DNA of 64,000 nucleotides from Vibrio sp. Of7-15 (GTDB lineage Bacteria; Pseudomonadota; Gammaproteobacteria; Enterobacterales; Vibrionaceae): positions 62,001-126,000 of the forward strand of contig NZ_JAKRGH010000002.1 in assembly GCF_022347565.1 (NCBI RefSeq), written 5' to 3'. Positions 1 through 9,119 of this stretch are shown in pieces. The position numbers and the translations under genes are program-made. A model generated the notes under the pieces. That model searched no databases. It had not been told where the DNA came from and was given only the letters and a program-made list of their open reading frames with translations. How positions within the stretch are numbered: the first letter of the stretch is position 1; every line of letters starts with the position of its first letter.

Positions 1-220
1 AGATAAATTCATCGGACCAGCAGGCTTACTGGCTGCGTATCGTTGGTTAATTGATAGCCGAGATACTGCAACAGAGGAACGATTATCTGATCTAGACGAC
101 GCTTTTAGTGTTTTCCGTTGTCATGGCATCATGAATTGTGTAAGTGTTTGTCCTAAGGGACTAAACCCAACAAAAGCAATTGGACATATTAAATCTATGC
201 TGCTGAAACGAGCAGTGTAA
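1..220 (+). CDS. sdhB: Succinate dehydrogenase iron-sulfur subunit, C-terminal part (partial)
   Basis: The window opens inside this gene; reading from base 2, the last 72 codons are present and end in TAA at 218-220. The protein carries electrons from the flavoprotein SdhA through three iron-sulfur clusters to ubiquinone in the inner membrane (complex II of the TCA cycle). The visible part contains [19 protein letters not shown], the cysteine cluster that binds the 3Fe-4S and 4Fe-4S centres, followed by the basic C-terminal helix typical of SdhB. It lies directly upstream of sucA, the normal sdhCDAB-sucABCD order of enteric bacteria and vibrios. The N-terminal 2Fe-2S ferredoxin domain lies outside the window. 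Confidence 0.95.
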   Translation, partial: DKFIGPAGLLAAYRWLIDSRDTATEERLSDLDDAFSVFRCHGIMNCVSVCPKGLNPTKAIGHIKSMLLKRAV

Positions 221-244
221 ATTATTAATATTGTCAATATATAT

Positions 245-284
245 CCGGCTCTTCGGAGCCGGCAGAAGTCCGGCAGAAGACCGG
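245..284 (+). repeat. UUCG-capped hairpin followed by an 11-bp tandem repeat in the sdhB-sucA leader
   Basis: Bases 245-262 form a perfect 7-bp stem (CCGGCTC / GAGCCGG) closed by a cUUCGg tetraloop, one of the most stable RNA loops. It runs into two copies of an 11-bp unit, CCGGCAGAAGT at 259-269 and CCGGCAGAAGA at 270-280, plus a trailing CCGG at 281-284. No T-run follows, so it is unlikely to be a simple terminator. It may stabilise the upstream sdh mRNA 3' end or act as a processing or binding site. The core GAGCCGG also appears in the sucB-sucC hairpin. Confidence 0.6.
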
Positions 285-316
285 TACAAACGTGAAACTA
301 CTGGTAAGGGAACATA

Positions 317-3127
317 ATGCAGAACGGCGTGATGAAGGCATGGCTCGAGTCTTCACACTTGGCTGGCGCCAATGCAACTTACGTGGAAGAACTCTACGAA
401 CTCTACCTCAGCGACCCAGATCTAGTGGGAGAGGAATGGAAGCAAGTTTTTGATGGTTTACCGATCAAGAATGACACTGTGGTTGAACAGCCACATTCGC
501 GTGTCCGTGACTATTTCCGACGCTTAGCGAAAGAGACCAAGCAAGTTAGCGCACAAGTTAGTGATCCAGATGTAGATGCCAAACAGGTTAAAGTCCTACA
601 GTTAATTAATGCGTATCGTTTCCGTGGACACCAAAGTGCAAATCTAGACCCACTAGGTTTGTGGCAGCGTGAAGCTGTAGCGGAATTAGATCCAGCATTC
701 CATAACCTCACTGAAGATGATTTCGAAGAGACGTTCAACGTCGGTTCATTTGCAATCGGCCAAGAAACGATGAAGTTATCTGATCTCTATGATGCACTAA
801 AAGCGACTTACTGTGGCTCTGTTGGTGCGGAATACATGCATATTACTAACACAGATGAGAAACGTTGGATTCAGCAACGTTTAGAATCTGTCGTTGGTCA
901 ACCAGCCTTCACTAAAGAAGAAAAGCAGACTTTCCTAGAAGAATTGACCGCAGCTGAAGGGCTAGAGCGCTATCTTGGTGCTAAATTCCCAGGTGCGAAG
1001 CGATTCTCTCTAGAAGGTGGCGATGCACTGATCCCTATGATGAAAGAGATCATTCGTCATTCAGGTGCAAATGGTGGCCGTGAAGTTGTTGTGGGGATGG
1101 CTCACCGTGGTCGTCTTAACATGTTGGTTAACGTATTAGGTAAAAAGCCCCAAGACTTATTTGATGAGTTTGCTGGCCGCCATGATGATACATGGGGTAC
1201 CGGTGATGTGAAATATCACCAAGGTTTCTCAGCAGACTTTGCAACACCAGGTGGTGATGTTCATCTTGTTTTAGCATTTAACCCATCACACCTTGAAATT
1301 GTTAACCCTGTAGTTATTGGTTCAGTTCGAGCTCGTCAAGATCGTTTGCAAGATATCGATGGCTCTAAAGTACTACCAGTAACGATTCATGGTGATTCAG
1401 CTATTGCAGGTCAAGGCGTTGTTGCTGAAACCTTCAATATGTCTCAAGCACGTGGCTATAAAGTGGGTGGTACGGTTCGTATTGTTGTTAATAACCAGGT
1501 TGGTTTTACAACATCTAATCCACAAGACATGCGTTCAACACAGTACTGTACTGACATTGCGAAAATGGTACAGGCTCCGATTTTCCATGTAAATGCGGAT
1601 GATCCTGAAGCAGTGGCATTTGTTAGCCGAATTGCATTGGATTATCGCAACACGTTTAAGCGTGATGTGTTGATCGACTTAGTGTGTTACCGCCGCCATG
1701 GTCATAACGAAGCGGATGAGCCAAATGCGACTCAGCCTCTTATGTACCAAAAAATCAAGAAGCACCCGACTCCTCGTAAGATCTATGCTGATGCATTGAC
1801 TGATAAGAATGAGATGGACCTTGAAAACGCAACTCAAATGGTGAACGAATATCGTGATGCTTTAGATCACGGTGAAGTTGTTGTTAAAGAGTGGCGTCCG
1901 ATGGCACTACATTCTGTTGACTGGTCACCATACATTGGCCATGACTGGACAGTAGAGTGGGCAAGTAAATTCAGTAAAGAACGTCTAGTTGAGCTAGGTG
2001 GCCGTTTGTGCCATCACCCTGAAAGTCACAAACTTCAAAGCCGAGTGAACAAGCTGTATAACGACCGTCGCTCTATGTTGACAGGTGAAAAAGCGGTTGA
2101 CTGGGGCATGGCTGAAAACTTGGCTTATGCAACGTTAGTTGATGAAGGTAGCCGAATTCGTATTACGGGGCAAGATTCTGGTCGTGGTACGTTCTTCCAT
2201 CGTCATGCTGTTTTGCATAACCAAACGGATGCAAGTACTTATGTTCCTCTGAGCAACTTGCATGATAAGCAAGGCCCATTTGAAGTTTATGACTCAGTGT
2301 TATCAGAAGAAGCTGTTTTGGCTTTTGAATATGGTTACGCAACGGCTGAGCCAAGTGGCTTAACTGTATGGGAAGCACAGTTTGGTGATTTTGCAAATGG
2401 TGCACAGGTTGTAATTGACCAATTCATCTCATCTGGTGAGCAAAAGTGGGGACGCATGTGTGGCCTGACAATGCTGTTACCGCATGGCTATGAAGGTCAA
2501 GGACCAGAGCATTCATCTGCTCGTTTAGAGCGTTATTTACAGTTATGTGCTGAACAAAACATGCAGGTTGTTGTTCCATCAACTCCCGCACAGGTTTATC
2601 ACATGATTCGTCGCCAAGTTGTACGCCCAATGCGTCGTCCATTAGTGGTGATGTCACCGAAGTCTTTGCTTCGTCATCCGCTATGTACGTCGTCATTAGA
2701 TGAACTTGCGGAAGGAAACTTCCAGCCTGCAATTGGTGAAATTGATAACTTAGATCCAGCCCAAGTTAAACGCGTTGTGTTCTGTTCAGGTAAAGTCTAC
2801 TTTGACCTGTTAGAACAGCGTCGTAAGAATGAACAAACGGATGTTGCGATTGTTCGTATCGAGCAGCTGTACCCATTCCCGAAAGAGGATGTAGAAGCCG
2901 CGATTGCACAATACTCACATGTAACTGATTTTGTATGGTGTCAGGAAGAGCCTCAAAACCAAGGTGCATGGTATTGTAGCCAGCATAACTTCAGAGCCGC
3001 TCTGCCGCAAGGCGCTGGTTTGACGTACGCTGGTCGTCCTGCATCTGCATCGCCGGCTGTAGGTTATATGTCGGTACATATGAAACAACAAAAAGCGTTG
3101 ATAGAAAGCGCTCTTACCCTCGATTAA
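317..3127 (+). CDS. sucA: 2-oxoglutarate dehydrogenase E1 component
   Basis: This thiamine-diphosphate enzyme decarboxylates 2-oxoglutarate and passes the succinyl group to the lipoyl arm of SucB in the TCA cycle. The 936-residue length is normal for the family. The N-terminus (MKAWLESSHLAGANATYVEE) matches the E1o subunit-binding segment. The dehydrogenase core has HRGRLNMLVN near residue 260 and SHLEIVNPV in the substrate pocket. A transketolase-like pyrimidine domain occupies roughly residues 590-790 and includes GYEGQGPEHSSARLERYLQL. The chosen ATG is preceded by AAGGGAAC. It starts the sucABCD run, 27 bases before sucB, and is probably co-transcribed from the sdh promoter with extra control in the structured leader. 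Confidence 0.97.
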   Translation: MQNGVMKAWLESSHLAGANATYVEELYELYLSDPDLVGEEWKQVFDGLPIKNDTVVEQPHSRVRDYFRRLAKETKQVSAQVSDPDVDAKQVKVLQLINAYRFRGHQSANLDPLGLWQREAVAELDPAFHNLTEDDFEETFNVGSFAIGQETMKLSDLYDALKATYCGSVGAEYMHITNTDEKRWIQQRLESVVGQPAFTKEEKQTFLEELTAAEGLERYLGAKFPGAKRFSLEGGDALIPMMKEIIRHSGANGGREVVVGMAHRGRLNMLVNVLGKKPQDLFDEFAGRHDDTWGTGDVKYHQGFSADFATPGGDVHLVLAFNPSHLEIVNPVVIGSVRARQDRLQDIDGSKVLPVTIHGDSAIAGQGVVAETFNMSQARGYKVGGTVRIVVNNQVGFTTSNPQDMRSTQYCTDIAKMVQAPIFHVNADDPEAVAFVSRIALDYRNTFKRDVLIDLVCYRRHGHNEADEPNATQPLMYQKIKKHPTPRKIYADALTDKNEMDLENATQMVNEYRDALDHGEVVVKEWRPMALHSVDWSPYIGHDWTVEWASKFSKERLVELGGRLCHHPESHKLQSRVNKLYNDRRSMLTGEKAVDWGMAENLAYATLVDEGSRIRITGQDSGRGTFFHRHAVLHNQTDASTYVPLSNLHDKQGPFEVYDSVLSEEAVLAFEYGYATAEPSGLTVWEAQFGDFANGAQVVIDQFISSGEQKWGRMCGLTMLLPHGYEGQGPEHSSARLERYLQLCAEQNMQVVVPSTPAQVYHMIRRQVVRPMRRPLVVMSPKSLLRHPLCTSSLDELAEGNFQPAIGEIDNLDPAQVKRVVFCSGKVYFDLLEQRRKNEQTDVAIVRIEQLYPFPKEDVEAAIAQYSHVTDFVWCQEEPQNQGAWYCSQHNFRAALPQGAGLTYAGRPASASPAVGYMSVHMKQQKALIESALTLD

Positions 3128-3154
3128 GAACTAGAAAGAATAGGATAAACCGAT

Positions 3155-4354
3155 ATGACAATCGAAATTCTGGTTCCAGATTTACCTGAATCTGTTGCTG
3201 ATGCCACTGTAGCTACTTGGCATAAAAAACCTGGCGAAGCCGTTGCACGTGACGAAGTTATTGTAGACATTGAAACGGATAAAGTGGTACTTGAAGTTCC
3301 GGCACCTGATGCTGGTGTACTGGAAGCTATTGTTGAAGAAGAAGGTGCTACGGTTCTTTCTAAGCAGCTTATTGCTAAGCTAAAGCCTGGTGCTGTAGCT
3401 GGTGAACCAACAAAAGATGTGCCTGCAGAAGCGGAAGCATCACCTGATAAGCGTCACACAGCATCTCTGTCTGAAGAGTCAAACGATGCTTTAAGCCCAG
3501 CAGTTCGTCGCCTTCTAAGTGAGCACGACATTCAGCCTAGCCAAGTAAAAGGCACAGGTGTTGGCGGTCGTATTACACGTGAAGATGTGGATGCGCACAT
3601 TAAAGCAGCACAAGCTGCACCAAGCCCTGCTGTTGCTGAAGCGCCATTAGCACACCGTAGTGAGAAGCGTGTACCAATGACACGTCTACGTAAAACTGTG
3701 GCAAATCGTCTTCTAGAAGCGAAGAACAGCACAGCGATGCTGACGACGTTTAACGAAGTGAACATGAAGCCAATCATGGACCTTCGTAAGCAGTACAAAG
3801 ATCAGTTTGAAGAGCGTCACGGCACTCGTCTAGGGTTTATGTCTTTCTACGTGAAAGCGGTAACGGAAGCTCTAAAACGATATCCAGAAGTGAACGCATC
3901 AATTGATGGTGATGATATTGTTTACCACAACTATTTTGACATCAGTATGGCGGTATCAACGCCACGTGGTCTAGTGACGCCAGTTCTAAAAGACTGTGAC
4001 ACACTAGGTTTTGCTGATATCGAAAAAGGCATCAAAGAGTTAGCGATTAAAGGCCGCGATGGCAAGCTAACTGTTGATGAGTTAATGGGTGGTAATTTTA
4101 CTATCACTAATGGCGGTGTGTTTGGCTCTCTGATGTCAACGCCGATCATCAACCCACCACAAGCGGCTATTCTTGGTATGCATAAGATCCAAGAACGCCC
4201 AATGGCAGTTGATGGTAAGGTTGAAATCTTACCAATGATGTACCTAGCGTTATCTTATGACCACCGTTTAATCGATGGTCGTGAATCTGTCGGTTTCCTT
4301 GTAACTATTAAAGAGTTACTTGAAGATCCAACACGTCTGTTACTGGATGTGTAA
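3155..4354 (+). CDS. sucB: Dihydrolipoamide succinyltransferase (E2 of 2-oxoglutarate dehydrogenase)
   Basis: This is the core of the 2-oxoglutarate dehydrogenase complex. It carries the succinyl group on a lipoyl-lysine and transfers it to CoA. Domains in order: a single lipoyl domain (about 1-77) with the lipoylated Lys43 in [10 protein letters not shown]; a flexible linker; the E3/E1-binding domain (about 109-145, [19 protein letters not shown]); and the catalytic domain with the active-site HRLIDG motif at residues 370-375. The length of 399 residues and one lipoyl domain are typical for E2o. It follows sucA by 27 bases. The E3 subunit (lpd) is not in this window. Confidence 0.97.
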   Translation: MTIEILVPDLPESVADATVATWHKKPGEAVARDEVIVDIETDKVVLEVPAPDAGVLEAIVEEEGATVLSKQLIAKLKPGAVAGEPTKDVPAEAEASPDKRHTASLSEESNDALSPAVRRLLSEHDIQPSQVKGTGVGGRITREDVDAHIKAAQAAPSPAVAEAPLAHRSEKRVPMTRLRKTVANRLLEAKNSTAMLTTFNEVNMKPIMDLRKQYKDQFEERHGTRLGFMSFYVKAVTEALKRYPEVNASIDGDDIVYHNYFDISMAVSTPRGLVTPVLKDCDTLGFADIEKGIKELAIKGRDGKLTVDELMGGNFTITNGGVFGSLMSTPIINPPQAAILGMHKIQERPMAVDGKVEILPMMYLALSYDHRLIDGRESVGFLVTIKELLEDPTRLLLDV

Positions 4355-4365
4355 CCCCTGATTAT

Positions 4366-4393
4366 TGAGCCGGAATGCTCAACATCCGGCTCA
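4366..4393 (+). repeat. Perfect 9-bp inverted repeat between sucB and sucC
   Basis: TGAGCCGGA at 4366-4374 pairs perfectly with TCCGGCTCA at 4385-4393 around a 10-base loop. No T-run follows, so it resembles a REP-like or mRNA-stabilising palindrome, or an attenuator between the dehydrogenase and synthetase genes, rather than a full terminator. It sits in the only sizeable gap (143 bases) of the suc cluster and shares its GAGCCGG core with the sdhB-sucA leader hairpin. Confidence 0.6.
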
Positions 4394-4497
4394 TTATCAG
4401 TAGGCTTTTAGCCCGAAAAATGACGAAGGGGCAACAAAGAATGCCCTATGGATATAATAAATCCCATCGATGGGATTAGATAAATGGATAGAACATC

Positions 4498-5664
4498 ATG
4501 AATCTGCATGAATATCAGGCAAAGCAGCTTTTCGCTGATTTTGGTCTGCCAGTACCTGAAGGTTTCGCATGTGATACAGCTCAAGAAGCTTTTGAAGCTG
4601 CTGGTCGTATTAGCACTGCAAAGAAAGTTGTTAAATGTCAGGTTCACGCTGGTGGCCGTGGTAAAGCGGGCGGTGTTGAACTGCATGACACTAAAGAAGG
4701 TGTTAAAGAATTTGCTCAAAAGTGGTTAGGTAAAAACCTTGTTACTTACCAAACAGATGCAAATGGTCAACCGGTTACTAAAATCTTGGTTGAAGAAGCA
4801 TCTAACATTGCTAACGAATTATATCTTGGTGCGGTTGTAGACCGTGCAAGCCGTAAAATTGTATTCATGGCATCGACTGAAGGTGGTGTGGATATCGAGA
4901 AGATCGCGGAAGAAACACCAGAGCTAATCCATCAAGCAGCAATTGATCCTTTAGTTGGTCCTCAAGCATATCAAGGTCGTGAGCTTGCGTTCAAACTTGG
5001 CCTTGAAGGTGACCAAATTAAACAGTTTGTTAAGATCTTCATGGGTCTTGGCAATATGTTCTCTCAGTACGATCTAGCGCTACTAGAGATCAACCCTCTT
5101 GTTATTACTGGCGAAGGTAATCTACTTTGTCTAGATGGCAAGATCAACATCGACTCTAATGCACTTTATCGTCAGCCTAAGCTTCGTGAAATGCATGATC
5201 CTTCACAAGAAGATGAGCGTGAAGCACATGCAGCACAGTGGGAGCTAAACTACGTTGCACTAGATGGTAACGTTGGCTGTATGGTGAACGGTGCAGGTCT
5301 TGCTATGGGTACGATGGACATCGTAAACCTACATGGTGGTAAGCCAGCGAACTTCCTAGATGTAGGTGGTGGCGCAACAAAAGAGCGTGTAGCTGAAGCA
5401 TTTAAGATCATCCTTTCTGATGACAATGTAAAAGCAGTACTTGTTAACATTTTTGGCGGTATCGTTCGCTGTGACATGATCGCAGAAGGTATTATTGGTG
5501 CGGTTAAAGAGGTAGGTGTGAACGTACCTGTTGTTGTTCGTTTAGAAGGTACTAACGCAGACCTAGGTCGTGAAGTACTTGCTAATTCTGATGTTGATAT
5601 CATTGCTGCTGAATCGTTAACTGATGCTGCTCAAAAAGTTGTTGCTGCTACGGAGGGCAAATAA
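4498..5664 (+). CDS. sucC: Succinyl-CoA synthetase beta subunit
   Basis: The ADP/GDP-binding beta subunit of succinyl-CoA synthetase makes a nucleoside triphosphate from succinyl-CoA in the TCA cycle. The protein starts [20 protein letters not shown], the conserved N-terminus of the family, and has an ATP-grasp domain with [14 protein letters not shown] near residue 50. The CoA-ligase domain has [16 protein letters not shown] near residue 320. The length of 388 residues equals that of E. coli SucC. The stop TAA overlaps the ATG of sucD by one base, indicating translational coupling of the two subunits. Confidence 0.97.
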   Translation: MNLHEYQAKQLFADFGLPVPEGFACDTAQEAFEAAGRISTAKKVVKCQVHAGGRGKAGGVELHDTKEGVKEFAQKWLGKNLVTYQTDANGQPVTKILVEEASNIANELYLGAVVDRASRKIVFMASTEGGVDIEKIAEETPELIHQAAIDPLVGPQAYQGRELAFKLGLEGDQIKQFVKIFMGLGNMFSQYDLALLEINPLVITGEGNLLCLDGKINIDSNALYRQPKLREMHDPSQEDEREAHAAQWELNYVALDGNVGCMVNGAGLAMGTMDIVNLHGGKPANFLDVGGGATKERVAEAFKIILSDDNVKAVLVNIFGGIVRCDMIAEGIIGAVKEVGVNVPVVVRLEGTNADLGREVLANSDVDIIAAESLTDAAQKVVAATEGK

Positions 5665-6536
5665 TGTCTGTACTAATTAATAAGGACACGAAAGTAATTT
5701 GTCAGGGCTTTACTGGCGGTCAAGGTACTTTCCACTCTGAGCAAGCTATCTCATACGGCACCCAAATGGTTGGTGGTGTATCTCCTGGTAAAGGTGGTCA
5801 AACTCATCTAGGTTTACCTGTATTTAATACTGTACGCGAAGCGGTAGAAGCAACAGGTGCAACGGCAACTGTTATCTACGTACCAGCACCTTTCTGTAAA
5901 GATGCAATCCTTGAAGCGATTGACGCGGGTATTGAATTGATCGTAACGATCACTGAAGGTATTCCAACAACAGACATGATCGACGTAAAAGTGAAGCTAG
6001 AAGAAACTGGCGTTCGCATGATCGGTCCTAACTGTCCGGGTCTTATCACTCCTGATGAGTGTAAGATTGGTATCATGCCTGGTCATATCCACAAGAAAGG
6101 TAAAGTAGGTATTGTTTCTCGCTCTGGTACTCTAACGTATGAAGCGGTTAAGCAGACTACTGATGAAGGCTTCGGTCAGTCTACTTGTGTTGGTATCGGC
6201 GGTGACCCAATCCCAGGTTCAAACTTCATTGATATCCTAAAATTATTCCAAGAAGATCCTGAAACTGAAGCAATCGTAATGATTGGTGAAATCGGTGGTA
6301 CAGCGGAAGAAGAAGCAGCAGCATTCATTAAAGAGAATGTAACTAAGCCAGTTGTTTCTTACATTGCAGGTGTTACTGCTCCTCCAGGTAAACGTATGGG
6401 CCATGCTGGCGCTATCATCTCTGGTGGTAAGGGTACAGCGGAAGATAAGTTTGCTGCACTAGAAGCAGCAGGCGTTAAGACTGTTAAGTCTCTTGCCGAT
6501 ATTGGCAAAGGTCTTCGTGAAATTACAGGCTGGTAA
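5664..6536 (+). CDS. sucD: Succinyl-CoA synthetase alpha subunit
   Basis: The alpha subunit binds CoA and is phosphorylated on an active-site histidine during catalysis. The N-terminal Rossmann-type CoA-binding domain includes [16 protein letters not shown]. The C-terminal flavodoxin-like domain holds the phospho-histidine, His247, in [12 protein letters not shown]. At 290 residues it is full length. Its ATG overlaps the sucC stop codon, and a strong hairpin with T-run ends the operon 15 bases downstream. Confidence 0.97.
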   Translation: MSVLINKDTKVICQGFTGGQGTFHSEQAISYGTQMVGGVSPGKGGQTHLGLPVFNTVREAVEATGATATVIYVPAPFCKDAILEAIDAGIELIVTITEGIPTTDMIDVKVKLEETGVRMIGPNCPGLITPDECKIGIMPGHIHKKGKVGIVSRSGTLTYEAVKQTTDEGFGQSTCVGIGGDPIPGSNFIDILKLFQEDPETEAIVMIGEIGGTAEEEAAAFIKENVTKPVVSYIAGVTAPPGKRMGHAGAIISGGKGTAEDKFAALEAAGVKTVKSLADIGKGLREITGW

Positions 6537-6550
6537 CAGTCTAGTTTTTC

Positions 6551-6583
6551 AAAAAGCCAGTCGATTTTCGGCTGGCTTTTTTA
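6551..6583. terminator. Bidirectional rho-independent terminator between sucD and znuB
   Basis: AAAAAGCCAGTCGA (6551-6564) pairs with TCGGCTGGCTTTTT (6568-6581), a long stem with an A-run on one side and a T-run on the other. It can therefore end both sucD (plus) and the convergent znuB (minus). Confidence 0.85.
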
Positions 6584-6597
6584 TTGCGTTGGCTTTA

Positions 6598-7383
6598 TTA
6601 ACTGGTTTGCTTTTTTAATTGGCTTAGCATAAATAAAGCTGCGCTACTGACAACAACGGAAGGGCCAGCAGGTGTGTCGTAATGCCATGACATCAGTAGC
6701 CCTGATACAACGGAAATACAACCAAGTAAGGAAGCTATTCCAGCCATCTGTTCAGGGCTTTTGGCAAATTTTCGTGCCGTAGCTGCTGGAATAATTAATA
6801 AAGAAGTGATGATTAATGCGCCAACAAACTTCATTGCCACAGCAATAACAAGACCAACCATAAGCATTAAGATCAATCGCATTAATCCTACGTTGACCCC
6901 TTCTACTTGAGCCAATTCTTCACTTACTGTCGTTGCAAGAAGAGGTCGCCAAAAAATAGCAAGCAGGAGTAGTGCAGAAATAACACCAGCATAAATATAG
7001 AGTAAATCAGTGTTATTTACAGCCAGTAAGTCCCCAAAAAGATAAGCCATAAGATCAACACGTACATTGTCTAAGAAACTCACTGCTACAAGACCAAGTG
7101 ATAAGGAGCTATGAGCTAAAATACCCAATAAAGTGTCTGTGGCAACAAGTTTTTGCTGTTGTAAAGTCACCAGTAATACTGCAATAGCTAAACAGCAAAC
7201 AATAAGAGCCAAGTTAAGGTTGATATCGAATAGAAAACCGAGTGATAAGCCAAGTAGAGATGCATGAGCGAGAGTATCACCAAAATAGGCCATTTTACGC
7301 CAGACAACAAAAGAGCCAAGCGGCCCTGCTAGTGTTGCAATACCAATACCGGCAAGAAAAGCGGGAAATAAAAACTCAATCAT
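6598..7383 (-). CDS. znuB: Zinc ABC transporter permease
   Basis: This is the inner-membrane channel of the ZnuABC high-affinity zinc importer. The start chosen, [16 protein letters not shown], gives 261 residues, the usual ZnuB length. A 20-codon upstream extension lies inside znuC and has no homologous look. The protein is strongly hydrophobic, with seven to eight predicted membrane helices, and carries [11 protein letters not shown] near residue 37 and the cytoplasmic loop [14 protein letters not shown], both typical of the ABC-3 metal permease family. It overlaps the 3' end of znuC by eight bases, so it is translationally coupled and shares the Zur-controlled promoter. Confidence 0.95.
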   Translation of the reverse strand: MIEFLFPAFLAGIGIATLAGPLGSFVVWRKMAYFGDTLAHASLLGLSLGFLFDINLNLALIVCCLAIAVLLVTLQQQKLVATDTLLGILAHSSLSLGLVAVSFLDNVRVDLMAYLFGDLLAVNNTDLLYIYAGVISALLLLAIFWRPLLATTVSEELAQVEGVNVGLMRLILMLMVGLVIAVAMKFVGALIITSLLIIPAATARKFAKSPEQMAGIASLLGCISVVSGLLMSWHYDTPAGPSVVVSSAALFMLSQLKKQTS

Positions 7384-8143
7384 GTTGGTGGCCTTGGTTA
7401 CAGCAAGAGTCGTCGACAGGTTTACCTGATAAATCATGTTCATGCTGATGTTGATGTTGATAAAATGCTAATTGCTCGCGCTCTTGCTGGCCAAAAAGGG
7501 CTAAATAAGAAGGGTGCTTTGTGATGGCTGCAGGAGCACCTGAACAACAAATATGGCGGTGTAAACAAATTACTTCGTCGGTTTTTGCCATCACAAGGTG
7601 TAGATCATGAGAGACCATAAAAATAGCACACTCGAAACGATGCCTTAAAGACTCAATTAAGCTATACAGCTCTATTTGGCCTTGCACATCTACTCCTTGT
7701 GCAGGCTCATCAAGTACCAATAAATCTGGGCGCTGTAATAAAGCTCTTGCTAGAAGAATACGTTGGTTTTCGCCACCAGATAAACTGTGCATATTGGCTA
7801 ATTTTAGGTGCTCAGCACCAACCAGCTTTAATGCTTCTAATCGTTCTTGAGTACTGAACTTGCCAGCTAGTTTCATGAATCGGTCTACATTGAGAGGTAG
7901 CGTATCGTTTAAAGTTAGCTTTTGAGGAACGTAGCCAATACGGAGTTTTTGGGATTTTTTGATATTTCCGTGGCTTGGCTTTTGTAAACCTAAAATCGTT
8001 TTGACTAACGTAGACTTACCTGCACCATTTGGCCCTATCAGTGTGATAATTTGGCGTTTATGAATGCTGAAAGAAATGTTATCTAGAATGTTTTTATTAC
8101 CAATCTTAACGGAAATATTGTCAAGTTGAATGAGCTGAGTCAT
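7376..8143 (-). CDS. znuC: Zinc ABC transporter ATP-binding protein
   Basis: The ATPase of the ZnuABC zinc importer. The Walker A motif GPNGAGKST lies near residue 38, the ABC signature [16 protein letters not shown] near residue 123, and Walker [14 protein letters not shown] follows. The protein ends in a His- and Cys-rich tail ([10 protein letters not shown], then [12 protein letters not shown]), a likely zinc-binding or regulatory extension seen in ZnuC proteins. It is first in the znuCB operon, which diverges from znuA; the 88-base space between them holds a Zur-like site. Confidence 0.96.
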   Translation of the reverse strand: MTQLIQLDNISVKIGNKNILDNISFSIHKRQIITLIGPNGAGKSTLVKTILGLQKPSHGNIKKSQKLRIGYVPQKLTLNDTLPLNVDRFMKLAGKFSTQERLEALKLVGAEHLKLANMHSLSGGENQRILLARALLQRPDLLVLDEPAQGVDVQGQIELYSLIESLRHRFECAIFMVSHDLHLVMAKTDEVICLHRHICCSGAPAAITKHPSYLALFGQQEREQLAFYQHQHQHEHDLSGKPVDDSCCNQGHQHD

Positions 8144-8174
8144 AAATGTAACTAAGAGTCGTTTGCAATTTTGT

Positions 8175-8193
8175 ATTGTTATAATGTAACATT
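8175..8193. promoter_or_regulatory. Zur-like operator between znuC and znuA
   Basis: TGTTATAATGTAACA at 8177-8191 is a near-palindrome with TGTTA/TAACA arms. It closely resembles the enterobacterial Zur box core (ATGTTATAATATAACAT). Its place in the divergent znuCB/znuA promoter region supports zinc-dependent repression of both transcripts. This is a match by eye; binding is inferred. Confidence 0.75.
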
Positions 8194-8231
8194 TTGCACT
8201 ATTCTATGCATTACATTTTTAGAAGGCTCGC

Positions 8232-9119
8232 ATGCGTTTCTCATTTCCCAAGTTACTTAGTGTTTGTTCTGCTGCATTTTTGTTTACTCCGTCGGTTCAA
8301 GCCATTGAAGTCTTATCCACAGTAAAGCCGCTTCATTTGATTGTGAACGATCTAACGGATGGTATCGCAGACTCTGATTACTTGCTACCACCAGGAACTT
8401 CCCCACACGATTACGCTTTACGTCCTTCTGATGTAAAAAAAGTAAAAAATGCGGATGTATTAATTTGGTTTGGCCCAGATCTTGAGCGATTTTTAGAAAG
8501 TTTTACTCGAGATAAAGAAAATGTCGTAACGATCAGTGAGAGTAAAACGGTACAATTTCGTGAATTTGGGGATCATCATGATCACCATGGGCACGATCAT
8601 GGTAGCATTGATGCGCATTTTTGGTTAGGTCCAGAACAAGCGGTTGCGGTTGCTCGTGATATTACGGTGGCACTTAGTCAGTATGATAAATTGAATAGTC
8701 AGGCGTATCAGGCTAACCTTGAGCGGTTTGAAGCAAATGTACAGAGCACGACTGCAAAACTGAAGACGGATCTCGCGCCTTATAAAGACAAAGGCTATTT
8801 TGTGTTTCATGATGCTTATGGGTATTTTGAAGAAACATTTAATTTAAATAATTTAGGCTCGTTCACCGTGAGTCCTGATCGTAAGCCAGGCGCTAAAACA
8901 CTTATTAATATTAGAAAGTCATTACAGGCTAAAAATGCTGAATGTGTGTTTTCTGAACCACAATTTCAGCCTGCTGTTATCGAATCGGTAACGAGAAATA
9001 CCTCAGTGAAGCGAGGAGAGCTTGACCCACTTGCTTCTAATATCGATGTTCAATTAGGTTCTTATTCTTTATTTCTTAAAGGGTTAGGCGATGAATTTAT
9101 ACGTTGTTTGAGTAAATGA
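8232..9119 (+). CDS. znuA: Periplasmic zinc-binding protein of the ZnuABC importer
   Basis: This protein captures zinc in the periplasm and delivers it to ZnuB. It has a Sec signal peptide (about residues 1-24, ending FTPSVQA). The family ligand histidines can be seen in PGTSPHDYALRPSDV, DAHFWLGPEQA and FVFHDAYGYFEET. A charged His-rich loop, DHHDHHGHDHG, lies just before DAHFW and is thought to gather zinc. The length of 295 residues is typical. The stop codon overlaps the ATG of the next gene (ATGA), so znuA and the endopeptidase gene are coupled. The promoter region carries the Zur-like box. Confidence 0.96.
   Translation: MRFSFPKLLSVCSAAFLFTPSVQAIEVLSTVKPLHLIVNDLTDGIADSDYLLPPGTSPHDYALRPSDVKKVKNADVLIWFGPDLERFLESFTRDKENVVTISESKTVQFREFGDHHDHHGHDHGSIDAHFWLGPEQAVAVARDITVALSQYDKLNSQAYQANLERFEANVQSTTAKLKTDLAPYKDKGYFVFHDAYGYFEETFNLNNLGSFTVSPDRKPGAKTLINIRKSLQAKNAECVFSEPQFQPAVIESVTRNTSVKRGELDPLASNIDVQLGSYSLFLKGLGDEFIRCLSK

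Noticed and set aside
7384-7443. A 20-codon N-terminal extension of ZnuB
   Set aside because: It lies inside znuC and gives a start unlike the family; [12 protein letters not shown] at 7383 yields the normal 261 residues.
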